From the NCBI GenBank assembly GCA_048262655.1, contig JBLXEY010000001.1, forward strand, positions 248,001-312,000: a DNA stretch of 64,000 bases. Direction: 5' to 3'. This stretch comes from JABMNT01 sp048262655. Lineage in GTDB: Bacteria > Pseudomonadota > Alphaproteobacteria > Rhodospirillales > Casp-alpha2. Shown here in pieces: positions 1 through 7,071 of the stretch (position 1 is the stretch's first letter; each line of letters opens with the position of its first letter). Position numbers and translations under genes: made by a program. Below the pieces are notes generated by a model. The model ran no database searches and was not told where the DNA came from. It was given only the letters and a program-made list of their open reading frames with translations.

Positions 1-335
1 TGTGCATTACGAACTAATTTGACATGTTCATCGCCAAAGTTCTTACAAATCTCGACTGTGTAATCATGTAACTTTTGTTTGTATCCAGGGTTATTAATTT
101 CTGTCTTAATGTCGCCAAGCCCTGATTGTACAATAAACATAAGAATCGCCGCACGGTTATTCGTATTGGGAAATGAAACCGCTCCAGATTGCTCAAATAT
201 GACACTGACTCCGCCACTCAAACTTACAGGCACTCCAATTGGAGCTTTTAATTGAGCCCCAGTAGCGGGCCCAAAAAGACCAAAAGACGCCAATAGGAAA
301 AATAGTACAGTTTTCATTTGCAATAAATTTTTCAT
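1..335 (-). CDS. Secreted protein of unknown function, 3' end beyond the window
   Basis: An open frame reads leftwards from an ATG at 335 to the window edge without a stop, giving about 111 residues. The first 27 residues form a classic signal peptide (basic start, hydrophobic FFLLASFGLFG core, then a likely cut after ATGA), so the product should be exported. The mature part has no family I recognise: it is polar, with a Gly/Ser-rich early stretch and one Cys near residue 98. A second ATG at 317 would also give a signal peptide, but the start at 335 has an AGGA about 13 nt upstream and the other has no Shine-Dalgarno match. The region is AT-rich compared with the core genes further right, in keeping with an accessory segment. 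Function unknown. Confidence 0.6.
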   Translation of the reverse strand, partial: MKNLLQMKTVLFFLLASFGLFGPATGAQLKAPIGVPVSLSGGVSVIFEQSGAVSFPNTNNRAAILMFIVQSGLGDIKTEINNPGYKQKLHDYTVEICKNFGDEHVKLVRNA

Positions 336-491
336 AAATAATCTAATCCTGTCGCATTAACATATATTCCAAACAATTCTTATCGCCTATGATGTTAGGT
401 CAAAATAATATCAATTGGAATACAAAACACTACCAAAAGATGTCCAGTTCAATAAATTCATTGAGATAGCTAACTAATTGTTTTTATTCGT

Positions 492-595
492 GTATTATGT
501 AAATGTGGAAGCGAATCGGTGACCTACATGATCGAAGGTGCCATGTGCCACAAAGATTCAACCGGTGGCGAAGGCCTGTTAGGCCCCGGCTCCAT
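492..595 (+). repeat. Direct repeat, copy 1 (104 nt)
   Basis: This stretch is repeated at 1933-2036 with a single mismatch. It covers about 21 nt of non-pirin sequence plus the 5' truncated pirin fragment up to the conserved GPGSI codons. Weaker similarity continues some 15 nt further upstream in both copies (attgtttt-att). The identical 5' truncation point shows that the duplication happened after the pirin gene had lost its N-terminus. Confidence 0.85.
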
Positions 596-608
596 CCAGT
601 GGATGACC

Positions 609-656
609 GCCGGGCATACAAGCTTCGTTTATACCTTTGAAGGTTCCGTCGACGTC
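609..656 (+). repeat. Internal 48-nt duplication within pirin remnant A, first copy
   Basis: Encodes the pirin block AGHTSFVYTFEGSVDV. The second copy at 738-785 differs at two positions. The copies are 129 nt apart, which keeps the frame open (43 codons). The first copy continues straight into NQLALLSNGDQ, lacking the GGTHVGL linker that the second copy keeps. Confidence 0.85.
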
Positions 657-737
657 AACCAGTTGGCACTTCTTAGCAACGGCGATCAAGTCACACTCTC
701 GTCCGAAACCGGCGGCTCCCACATCCAGCCAACAACA

Positions 738-785
738 GCCGGGCATACAAGCTTCGTTTATGCCTTTGAAGGCTCCGTCGACGTC
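738..785 (+). repeat. Internal 48-nt duplication within pirin remnant A, second copy
   Basis: Second copy of the 609-656 segment. It is followed by the complete pirin order (VGGTHVGLNQLAI and on to the GRPIGEP block), so this copy probably sits in the original context and the first one is the inserted or rearranged piece. Confidence 0.8.
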
Positions 786-1061
786 GGCGGCACCCACGTC
801 GGCCTAAACCAACTGGCAATCGTCAACGATGGTGACGAAGTCCAACTCACGTCCAACGACGGCGGCCGCGCCATCATTGTCGCTGGTCGTCCTATAGGCG
901 AGCCCATTGCACGGTACGGGCCTTTTGTGACGAATACCGAAACAGAAATCCGACAAGCGATTACGGATTTTCAGACAGGGAGTTTTTTGTAGAATTCTGG
1001 TGCCTTTACTAAATTTTTGAAGGCTGTATCGTTACCCACGAATATCAGTTGTGGTTGTGGA

Positions 1062-1826
1062 ATGCATAATTCTCCGAATCTTAAAATTTGGAACACCCTT
1101 ATTGAAGGTTGGGTGTACCCTTTCCGAAACCTACCTCTCGTTGCTAGGGCGAGCATACTCTCACTTTTGTTTTGCTTTGCAGTTTCATACGTAGGTTTTC
1201 TCGCTGATTATTCGTTGCCGTTTACGCCAAGAATTCTTGGCAGTTCAATGGCTTTTTTTGCTACGTCTCACATTGCAGTTGGTATTCACCGCGCCATCTT
1301 GTTGAATGAAACTAAATTACGAATATTTAGATTTGGCCGTCCGGAAATTCTATATTTGGCAACTCTATTTTTATTGAACACAGTTTACAATCTTCCTCAA
1401 TATTTCCATGGCTTAGAAAGTTGGGGCTATCGATTACTGGGTTTGCTTGCCCTCCTAATTAGTGCTTATTCGTTCACAGTTCTACCCGCTATTGCGATTT
1501 CTGAACGTACAATAAGTCCAAAAAATGCTTGGGTGTTCCTCAAGGGAAATCGCCTCCGATTTTTGCTCATCGTATTTATAAATATGCTTCTCCCTTGGGC
1601 CTATATATCGGCCGCGGGGCTATTTATTTTACCTTCAATGCAAAAAGTTTTGAGTCTAATAATCGAGTATGAAATTTCCATCGCTCTAAGCGTACTGACA
1701 GCCCTTTTATTCTTCATTGTCGTAGCTTTTTGTACCGCAATTATCCTCGGAGCAACTGCGAGCGTACTTTCAGGAATTTACAAATTTATCATGCAACAAA
1801 AAGCTATCGCAGAAGATAAAGCATAG
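1062..1826 (+). CDS. Multi-pass membrane protein of unknown function
   Basis: About 254 residues with five to six hydrophobic segments (LSLLFCFAVSYVGFLADY, MAFFATSHIAVGI, LYLATLFLLNTVYNL, LLGLLALLISAYSFTVLPAIA, LLIVFINMLLPWAYISAAGL and a C-terminal LSVLTALLFFIVVAF), so it is an inner-membrane protein. The opening PNLKIWNTLIEGWVYPFRN resembles the start of uncharacterised alphaproteobacterial membrane proteins that begin with a short amphipathic segment before the first helix. The frame can be extended to a TTG at 1017, but neither start has a convincing ribosome site; the ATG at 1062 is preferred because it gives a normal-length N-terminus. The gene is AT-rich and lies exactly between the two pirin remnants, so it may have moved together with the duplication. 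No function can be assigned. Confidence 0.6.
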   Translation: MHNSPNLKIWNTLIEGWVYPFRNLPLVARASILSLLFCFAVSYVGFLADYSLPFTPRILGSSMAFFATSHIAVGIHRAILLNETKLRIFRFGRPEILYLATLFLLNTVYNLPQYFHGLESWGYRLLGLLALLISAYSFTVLPAIAISERTISPKNAWVFLKGNRLRFLLIVFINMLLPWAYISAAGLFILPSMQKVLSLIIEYEISIALSVLTALLFFIVVAFCTAIILGATASVLSGIYKFIMQQKAIAEDKA

Positions 1827-1932
1827 TCCTGCATCCGCGTTGAACCGCTTACTAGAGCAATAAACAACTTTTATACTCTGCAAACGCATTCTAGGTCGTT
1901 ATTAATACCGACTACCCTATTGTTTTCATTAA

Positions 1933-2036
1933 GTATTATGTAAATGTGGAAGCGAATCGGTGACCTACATGATCGAAGGTGCCATGTGCCACAAAGACTC
2001 AACCGGTGGCGAAGGCCTGTTAGGCCCCGGCTCCAT
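1933..2036 (+). repeat. Direct repeat, copy 2 (104 nt)
   Basis: Second copy of 492-595, with one mismatch. With copy 1 it brackets the membrane protein gene at 1062-1826. No transposase, integrase or terminal inverted repeat is visible, so it looks like a duplication product and not an insertion sequence end. Confidence 0.85.
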
Positions 2037-2198
2037 TATTGTCTCAGGCTACCGATTGGTGAGCCCATTGTTCGCTACGGTCCGTTCTTGATGAACACCC
2101 AAACAGAAATCCGCCAAGCGATTACGGATTTTCAGACGGGCAATTTCCACCAGAGGAGTCAAGCTCTCCGAAACGCTGTCGACAAAGAACCGGAATAA
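1954..2198 (+). pseudogene. Pirin-family remnant B (large internal deletion and frameshift)
   Basis: Starts with the same truncated pirin 5' part as remnant A (VTYMIEGAMCHKD through GLLGPGSI). It then jumps directly to the C-terminal IIVSG block, losing the whole middle of the protein. One nucleotide is also missing next to the former GRP codons. The pirin frame therefore ends at a TGA near 2090, while the C-terminal blocks PIGEPIVRYGPF and TEIRQAITDFQTGNF continue in another frame to 2198. No metal ligand survives. The C-terminal codons differ more from remnant A than the 104-nt 5' part does, so the two ends have different histories (gene conversion or a late duplication of the 5' part only). 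Confidence 0.8.
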
Positions 2199-2296
2199 AT
2201 CAGCCTGCCGAATTTATGGTCGCAATTGATGTGTCGTTGTAGTACTTATGATTGCAAGAAAAATAGCCTTCAGTAGACTAACGCTGCGACGGGGCC

Positions 2297-2725
2297 ATGA
2301 TTGTGGAAGAAAAAAAAGAAAACCCAGATAACTGGAAAACAAAAACAATAAACAATTTGGTCGTGCCAGAAAGCGGGCGAATTTTACATTGGTCCCACCA
2401 AGTCGGCGAACTGCTGCGGCAACTACCTTTCGACCCTGAACAATTGGAAGTACACGTGTCCAATAAAATCAAACTATTGGATGCCGCTCGTGAGACAAAT
2501 CAATCCTTCCTCGGGAAGTACTGGAATAAAATTGCTGGTATCGAAACAGAGGAAATAGAATTGGATGGGCTTGTTATCAGGCAACTGCATGAAATTCTTG
2601 ATGAACCCACACCGACCACACTTAACGACCTCAAAACATTCAAACTTAATCATCAAACCGTTAGGGATTGGTATTCAAAAGCGTTTCCAAATGGTGTTGG
2701 GGCGAAGGGTAAGAAGCATTTTTAG
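2297..2725 (+). CDS. Hypothetical soluble protein
   Basis: A 142-residue frame starting ATG ATT GTG GAA, with a weak purine-rich stretch (cgacgggg) upstream. The product is hydrophilic and charged (EEKKENPDNWKTKT at the N-terminus, GAKGKKHF at the C-terminus), predicted largely helical, without signal peptide, membrane segment or cysteines. I recognise no domain. It sits in the AT-rich accessory segment and has no clear operon partner. It could be a real cargo gene or a spurious frame; its length and lack of an overlapping candidate favour a gene. Confidence 0.5.
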   Translation: MIVEEKKENPDNWKTKTINNLVVPESGRILHWSHQVGELLRQLPFDPEQLEVHVSNKIKLLDAARETNQSFLGKYWNKIAGIETEEIELDGLVIRQLHEILDEPTPTTLNDLKTFKLNHQTVRDWYSKAFPNGVGAKGKKHF

Positions 2726-2818
2726 GGCTCATTATACTGCTCATTAAAGCTCAGAGAGCATTCAGGAAATTAGGCAACCACTACGTTCTTACAGACAGAA
2801 ATACCTTAATCACCGCCC

Positions 2819-3301
2819 CTACTTCGTCACCAACGCATTCATCTGGCCCCGGTAATACGTCAGCGGGGCGCGGGGGTCTTTTGACATTTCGATGTTCTTG
2901 ACGCGCCCAACGATGATCATGTGGTCGCCGCCTTCCATCTGGTTCTCCAAATCACATTCGAGCGCGATCAGGTGGTCATCGAGGACCGGGGTTCCGCTGG
3001 CACTCAGTTGCCAGGCGATGCCGTCGGCTTTGTCGGGGCCGCGGCGGGCGAAGGCCATGGCGATTTCTTCCTGATCATCGGCAAGGAAATGCACGGTGAA
3101 GGCCTTATGCTGCTCGATATGTTCGCGAGCTTTCGACAAGTGATCAACGCAAATCAGGATCAACGGCGGGTCGAGCGACAGCGATGAAAAGGCGTTGGCC
3201 GTCAGCCCGCCGATCCCGCCTTCACCGTTGGAGACGGTGACGACCGTGACGCCCGATGCGAAATGCCCCATGGCGTCGCGAAATTTCTGTTTATCTACCA
3301 T
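2819..3301 (-). CDS. Flavin reductase family protein (FMN-binding)
   Basis: A 160-residue flavin reductase-like protein of the HpaC/RutF type, which reduces FMN or FAD with NAD(P)H and usually supplies a flavin-dependent monooxygenase. Diagnostic features are the opening FRDAMGHFASGVTVVTV, the flavin-binding GGLTANAFSSLSLDPPLI, the VDHLSKAREHI segment and the C-terminal GDHMIIVGRV followed by PLTYYRGQMN. The length is normal for the family and there is no signal peptide, so it acts in the cytoplasm. No monooxygenase gene lies next to it, so the partner and physiological substrate are unknown. It is encoded alone and marks the left border of the core-like sequence. Confidence 0.88.
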   Translation of the reverse strand: MVDKQKFRDAMGHFASGVTVVTVSNGEGGIGGLTANAFSSLSLDPPLILICVDHLSKAREHIEQHKAFTVHFLADDQEEIAMAFARRGPDKADGIAWQLSASGTPVLDDHLIALECDLENQMEGGDHMIIVGRVKNIEMSKDPRAPLTYYRGQMNALVTK

Positions 3302-3461
3302 AGAGTTTTTCTAAACTATTGTGAGAGGCTGGGCCACGCCTGAATGTCATAAAATTTGAATAATTTAATCAATTTTATATTTACGATTGCAGGACATATT
3401 GGCGATCTAAGATTGCAGATCTATGTTATCGTGTCTGCAGTACCAATGGACCGGATTCCCC

Positions 3462-4232
3462 ATGGCAATTACCCAAGTTTACTACAACATTTTGAAGCAG
3501 GCGTTTGGACAAGGCATTCTGCCGCAATCGGCTTCGATCCTCGAGTTTGGAGAAGCAAATTTATACAAAGACGTGACGATTGAAGATATTACGAGTGATA
3601 TCGAAACGCTGGTGGACGATCAAGGCCGCCGCGATGCCCTTAAAGCGGACTTGCACAAAAGCCCACACCCATTGCAATCCTTCGATGCGGCCAAAGTCAT
3701 TTATCGTATGTTGTTCTCTGCTCAACGACTGGCGGCCATTGATCTGCGCGGGACCGAAACAGCCCTGCCTCTGGATCTAAACGAACCTGTGGAGCTGGAT
3801 GGACCGTTTGACGTAACCATTAATAACGGTACAGCGGAACATGTCTTCAATATTGGGCAAGCCTTCAAAACCATTCACGAACAGACGGCCTTTGGCGGCC
3901 TCATGATCCACGAAGGCCCGTTTACCGGCTGGTACAATCACGGTTTTTATAACCTGCAGCCAACCTTGTTCTACGATCTTGCCAAGGCAAATTCCTATGG
4001 CATCGTCGCTTACTTCTGCTGCCTGCATACACCAGCACGCATTCTCCAGGTCACCGGCCCACAGGATCTGCTTAATCTCGCAGAACGAAATGAAATACCG
4101 GACAATGCGGTGCATATCATCATGTTACGTAAAAACCTGGACGCCCCGTTCGTTTACCCCATGCAGGGAGTTTACAGCGGAACCCTCGATGAAAAACAAC
4201 AGCTCGCGTGGCGCAATCTCCGCGCGACCTAG
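3462..4232 (+). CDS. SAM-dependent methyltransferase-like protein
   Basis: About 256 residues with a class I methyltransferase-like pattern: ASILEFGEANLYKD corresponds to motif I (acidic residue and Gly, though the usual GxGxG is reduced), and FDVTINNGTAEHVFNIGQAF to motif IV with a following helix. A later block, GGLMIHEGPFTGWYNHGFYN, resembles that of uncharacterised proteins near glycosylation genes. The frame is open from 3423, but the ATG at 3462 begins a sensible N-terminus (MAITQVYYNILKQAFGQG). The degenerate SAM motif means catalytic activity is uncertain. The 3' end converges on the aldo/keto reductase gene with an 8-nt gap. Confidence 0.6.
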   Translation: MAITQVYYNILKQAFGQGILPQSASILEFGEANLYKDVTIEDITSDIETLVDDQGRRDALKADLHKSPHPLQSFDAAKVIYRMLFSAQRLAAIDLRGTETALPLDLNEPVELDGPFDVTINNGTAEHVFNIGQAFKTIHEQTAFGGLMIHEGPFTGWYNHGFYNLQPTLFYDLAKANSYGIVAYFCCLHTPARILQVTGPQDLLNLAERNEIPDNAVHIIMLRKNLDAPFVYPMQGVYSGTLDEKQQLAWRNLRAT

Positions 4233-4240
4233 TCTGGGCC

Positions 4241-5107
4241 TTAAATCCCGAAGATCGAGGCCAAACCTTCGCGTTCACAAAGCTGCTCCATTTCCGCATC
4301 GGAAGGCTTGGGTCCCAGCTGATCTGCCGCCCTGAGAACCGATGGCAACAGGCCGACATCCCCAGCTGAATTTAAGAAGATATCCGGATGACCCAGAACC
4401 CAATGGACGGATTGTCTGATGCTGTCATCGCCTTCCAAGGGTTCGTACCAGGTTTCCCGGTTCGGCTGCGCGCCGGCGGCCCAAGGCCCCCGAGCGATAC
4501 CCTTGATGGTTTGCACGGCGATGTTGCGTTCCTTGCATAGGGCGAGGGTCGCTTTAAAATCAGGGCTATAAAGTTCGTGGTTTGCTGTAAACCAGTTCCA
4601 GGGCATCAGTACGGAGTCAAAATCAAAGCGCTCCAGACTCTTTTGATGCATGGCAGCGACGGTCCATCCGTGCCCGGTAACGCCCAGATATTTAACAAGC
4701 CCCTGCTCTCGCGCTTCAATCAATGCTTCAAGTGCACCGCCGTCTCCATAAGCCTGATCACATTGGTCTGGATAAAAAAGCGCATGAAGCTGCAGCAGAT
4801 CAAGGTGATCCGTGCGCAACCGGTCAAGAGAACGATGAATCTCTTCTTTTGCTCCCTGGTAATCCCGCGCGCCGGTTTTGGTCGCCAGAAAAAAATCTTT
4901 GCGATGGCGGTCCATCCATGGCCCGATGCGCAATTCCGCATCGCCATAACGCGGTGCCGTGTCGATATGATTAACGCCATATTCCAGCAAGAGATCGAGC
5001 GCTTTATCAGCAACCGACTGGTCACAAGCTTTGAGGGCAGCTGCGCCAAATATGACAGCGGAGCTCATGTGGCCGGTGCGCCCAAAGGGCCTTTTTTCGA
5101 TGGTCAT
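4241..5107 (-). CDS. Aldo/keto reductase family oxidoreductase
   Basis: A 288-residue aldo/keto reductase, a TIM-barrel NADPH-dependent carbonyl reductase. The family tetrad is visible: Asp and Tyr in HIDTAPRYGDAE, Lys in FLATKTGA and His in LDLLQLHALF. The N-terminal strand EKRPFGRTG and the C-terminal half (SVLMPWNWFTAN, AVQTIKGIARGPW) match the AKR subgroup often annotated as general stress or ferredoxin-like AKRs. There is no signal peptide. The gene is single and convergent with the methyltransferase-like gene. Substrate unknown. Confidence 0.85.
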   Translation of the reverse strand: MTIEKRPFGRTGHMSSAVIFGAAALKACDQSVADKALDLLLEYGVNHIDTAPRYGDAELRIGPWMDRHRKDFFLATKTGARDYQGAKEEIHRSLDRLRTDHLDLLQLHALFYPDQCDQAYGDGGALEALIEAREQGLVKYLGVTGHGWTVAAMHQKSLERFDFDSVLMPWNWFTANHELYSPDFKATLALCKERNIAVQTIKGIARGPWAAGAQPNRETWYEPLEGDDSIRQSVHWVLGHPDIFLNSAGDVGLLPSVLRAADQLGPKPSDAEMEQLCEREGLASIFGI

Positions 5108-5184
5108 CTGTGTCTCTCCCTGTATGCAAAACTCAAGATCAGGCGCGGGCCATTGGGGGCCATAACCTGTAATTCTTTTATGCG

Positions 5185-5547
5185 TTAAAACATGCCTTCA
5201 TTATCCGTATCATCAAACCCGTTTTCATCATCCCCGAACAGGTTCTCCACATAAGTAAATTCTTTTCGCAATCCACGCCGCTCCATCAACTTTTGTTGAG
5301 CGCCGTCCGGCAGGTCCGTGAACATGATCAAGTTTTTTTCAATTAACACGTCGACCAAATCCTCGACCACGCGCGACAAGGCCAAATCAGACTGAATCCA
5401 GTCGTCATCCAGACTGGCGGACGGAATGTTTTTGGTGATGAAGGCCACCAGCGCCGGGTCGTCCGATGAGACCTCTTCGGTGCCTTCAATAAATTCTTCA
5501 TAGACGGCCAGAATTTTCCCGTCTGCATCCTTATGGACAAACGCCAT
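5185..5547 (-). CDS. Conserved hypothetical acidic protein
   Basis: A 120-residue acidic cytoplasmic protein. It begins FVHKDADGKILAVYEEF, has a central helical part (LALSRVVEDLVDVLIEKNLIMFTDLP) followed by LPDGAQQKLMERRGLR, and ends in an Asp/Glu-rich tail. I recall this family in alphaproteobacteria under the misleading label 'tryptophan synthase subunit beta like'; it has no resemblance to a PLP enzyme, so no enzymatic role is claimed. It lies 77 nt upstream of the aldo/keto reductase in the same direction. Confidence 0.6.
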   Translation of the reverse strand: MAFVHKDADGKILAVYEEFIEGTEEVSSDDPALVAFITKNIPSASLDDDWIQSDLALSRVVEDLVDVLIEKNLIMFTDLPDGAQQKLMERRGLRKEFTYVENLFGDDENGFDDTDNEGMF

Positions 5548-5626
5548 ATGTATGACCCCATTGCTATTTCGTCCTAATCTGACAGAGTTTAGCGAAAGAT
5601 AACCAGCGAGATAAGGGAAATCGACA

Positions 5627-6007
5627 TTGAAGCGCCCCTCAATTGATCAGCACGTTACATTTTTATACACGTCAGATCTGGAAATGACATCAAAGTTCTA
5701 TCGCGAAATCCTGGAACTGCCCTTCGTTCTCGATCAGGGGCCGTGCCACATCTATAAACTGAGTCCAACCAGTTTTATTGGTATCTGCACGCTTCAGAAC
5801 CGGCCGACCAGCCCGACAGGATTAACCCTTAGTCTCGTCAGTGATGATGTGGACGGATTTTACCAAGACCTCAGGGCAAAAGGTGTCACATTCGAACGCC
5901 CACCGGCTTTTTCAGAGCGCTTTAACGTTTATTCCTGCCTTTTCCTCGATCCCAATGGATACCGGATCGAAATTCAGGAGTTTCGTGATGAAAAGTGGGA
6001 AAATTAA
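5627..6007 (+). CDS. VOC (glyoxalase/bleomycin resistance) family protein
   Basis: A 126-residue single vicinal-oxygen-chelate domain. The first beta-alpha unit, HVTFLYTSDLEMTSKFYREILELPF, and the closing FLDPNGYRIEIQEFRD are typical and supply the candidate metal ligands His and Glu. The start is a TTG at 5627, supported by an AAGGGA about 8 nt upstream; the first ATG (5684) would delete the conserved first strand. The family covers glyoxalases, dioxygenases and antibiotic-binding proteins, so the substrate stays open. It is encoded divergently from the acidic protein at 5185-5547. Confidence 0.8.
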   Translation: MKRPSIDQHVTFLYTSDLEMTSKFYREILELPFVLDQGPCHIYKLSPTSFIGICTLQNRPTSPTGLTLSLVSDDVDGFYQDLRAKGVTFERPPAFSERFNVYSCLFLDPNGYRIEIQEFRDEKWEN

Positions 6008-6163
6008 CCATAAGTTTCGATAACCCTTTGTTTTGATTTGTATAAATTTTCTCGTCGTTAACCATTCCCATTAAAATTCGATTCACCTATTAGGCCTATG
6101 CTGCTTGTTTCGTCGTTCCCTATTTGTCGGGATCGGCCAAAATCAAGAAGAGGAGCAAGATCG

Positions 6164-6574
6164 GTGAAAAGTGCAATTCTAGGGTTTTGTGGCGGCTTGT
6201 TAATCGCAATTTCCGCGATTGCAGGTGAGCAACAAAAAACCAGCTGGTTTGTCTCTCTTGATCACAATGGCGACGGCAGTATTTCAATCAAAGAACTACA
6301 GGCGGTGCGCTATCAGAGATTTATCATTCTCGACCTGAACCGCGACAACATTATTTCCGCATTCGAAGGGACCGCAAATACGTCATGGATCGACCGATTG
6401 AAACGGATGGATCGCAATAACGATGGCCAAGTGACCTTATCCGAATATGAGGAGCGCGGTCGCAGTCGCTTTGCGATCATTGACCTGGACGGAAATGGCC
6501 AAATTACGGCGCATGAAGCGCTCAATTTTCAACGCAAGGTTCGTAAATACGGATCACAATCGCAGACAGGATAA
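6164..6574 (+). CDS. Exported EF-hand protein 1
   Basis: The GTG at 6164 has an AGAGGAG eight nucleotides upstream and begins a signal peptide (VKSAILGFCGGLLIAISAIAG), so it is preferred over the in-frame ATG at 6098, which would place 22 unlikely residues in front. The 136-residue product carries four calcium-binding loops: DHNGDGSISIKE, DLNRDNIISAFE, DRNNDGQVTLSE and DLDGNGQITAHE. The second is the weakest, with Asn in place of the central Gly. It is probably a periplasmic calmodulin-like calcium sensor or buffer. It is followed after 5 nt by a second EF-hand gene in the same direction, so the two are likely cotranscribed. Confidence 0.85.
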   Translation: MKSAILGFCGGLLIAISAIAGEQQKTSWFVSLDHNGDGSISIKELQAVRYQRFIILDLNRDNIISAFEGTANTSWIDRLKRMDRNNDGQVTLSEYEERGRSRFAIIDLDGNGQITAHEALNFQRKVRKYGSQSQTG

Positions 6575-6579
6575 GACGA

Positions 6580-7071
6580 ATGGACCCAAAACGGATGAAG
6601 TCGCCGCTTGTTGGCCTGGCTTTGGCGGGATTAACCGCATTACCGGCCCATGCCATTGACCAGAACAAGGCCAGCCGCTGGTTTCAGAAAATTGATGCCG
6701 ATGCGAACGGCGCGATCAGCCTGCGCGAATTTTTAAAAAAGCGCGGCGAACAGTTTGCAATCGTTGATTTTGATAAAAACGGTTCTGTCACCATGGACGA
6801 ATACGCCAAGGCAGAGGTGACGTCGCATCGCTTTCTCAACCTCGATCAGGATGGCAACAGCGTGCTTGGACTGGAAGAATTTCTAAGCCCGTCGCGCACC
6901 CGTTTTAAGCAACTCGATAATAATGCCGATGGCAGCCTGACAACCTCTGAGATTGAGATGTTTCGAAAACGAATGCGTGCGAGTTATGCCATGCGCAAAC
7001 GCCATGCGGACATGCGGCCTCCGTCAACCTTGCGATTTACCAAACTTGCGAGCCTGGAGCACAAAAAATAG
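6580..7071 (+). CDS. Exported EF-hand protein 2
   Basis: A 163-residue paralogue of the preceding gene: signal peptide (MKSPLVGLALAGLTALPAHA region), then four EF-hand loops, DADANGAISLRE, DFDKNGSVTMDE, DQDGNSVLGLEE and DNNADGSLTTSE. The spacing of the loops in pairs matches two EF-hand modules. The basic C-terminus (FRKRMRASYAMRKRHADMR) has no counterpart in protein 1 and could contact an acidic partner or membrane. The last 48 nt overlap, antisense, the 3' end of the MFS gene, so the tail is encoded opposite a transporter C-terminus. Function inferred as periplasmic calcium binding. Confidence 0.85.
   Translation: MDPKRMKSPLVGLALAGLTALPAHAIDQNKASRWFQKIDADANGAISLREFLKKRGEQFAIVDFDKNGSVTMDEYAKAEVTSHRFLNLDQDGNSVLGLEEFLSPSRTRFKQLDNNADGSLTTSEIEMFRKRMRASYAMRKRHADMRPPSTLRFTKLASLEHKK

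Larger units (their letters stand above)
513..992 (+). pseudogene. Pirin-family remnant A (5' truncated, internally deleted and duplicated)
   Basis: Pirins are bicupin proteins whose metal site uses an N-terminal HxH pair and a later HxE. The frame here carries recognisable pirin blocks: VTYMIEGAMCHKD, GPGSIQWMTAG, then TAGHTSFVYTFEGSVDV, NQLALLSNGDQVTLSS, and the C-terminal IVAGRPIGEPIARYGPF and TEIRQAITDFQTGSF. The N-terminal HPHRGFET block is missing and the HSE block has been deleted, so all metal ligands are gone. The join of QWMTAG to AGHTSF lies at a shared AG, and a 48-nt segment occurs twice (609-656 and 738-785, 2 mismatches). The frame is still open for 157 codons from a GTG at 519, but the product cannot be a working pirin. 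It is best read as a rearranged remnant. Confidence 0.8.

Noticed and set aside
14..217. 67-codon minus-strand ORF at the left edge
   Set aside because: Lies in another frame of the signal-peptide gene that reads off the window edge, and lacks a ribosome site or recognisable features.
570..600. GTTAGGC in the pirin repeat read as an integron attC end
   Set aside because: The bases encode the conserved pirin residues (GLLGPGS), and no partner RYYYAAC with the right geometry or integrase is present.
579..797. Minus-strand ORF opposite pirin remnant A
   Set aside because: Shadow of the repetitive GC-rich codons of the remnant; no ribosome site or domain.
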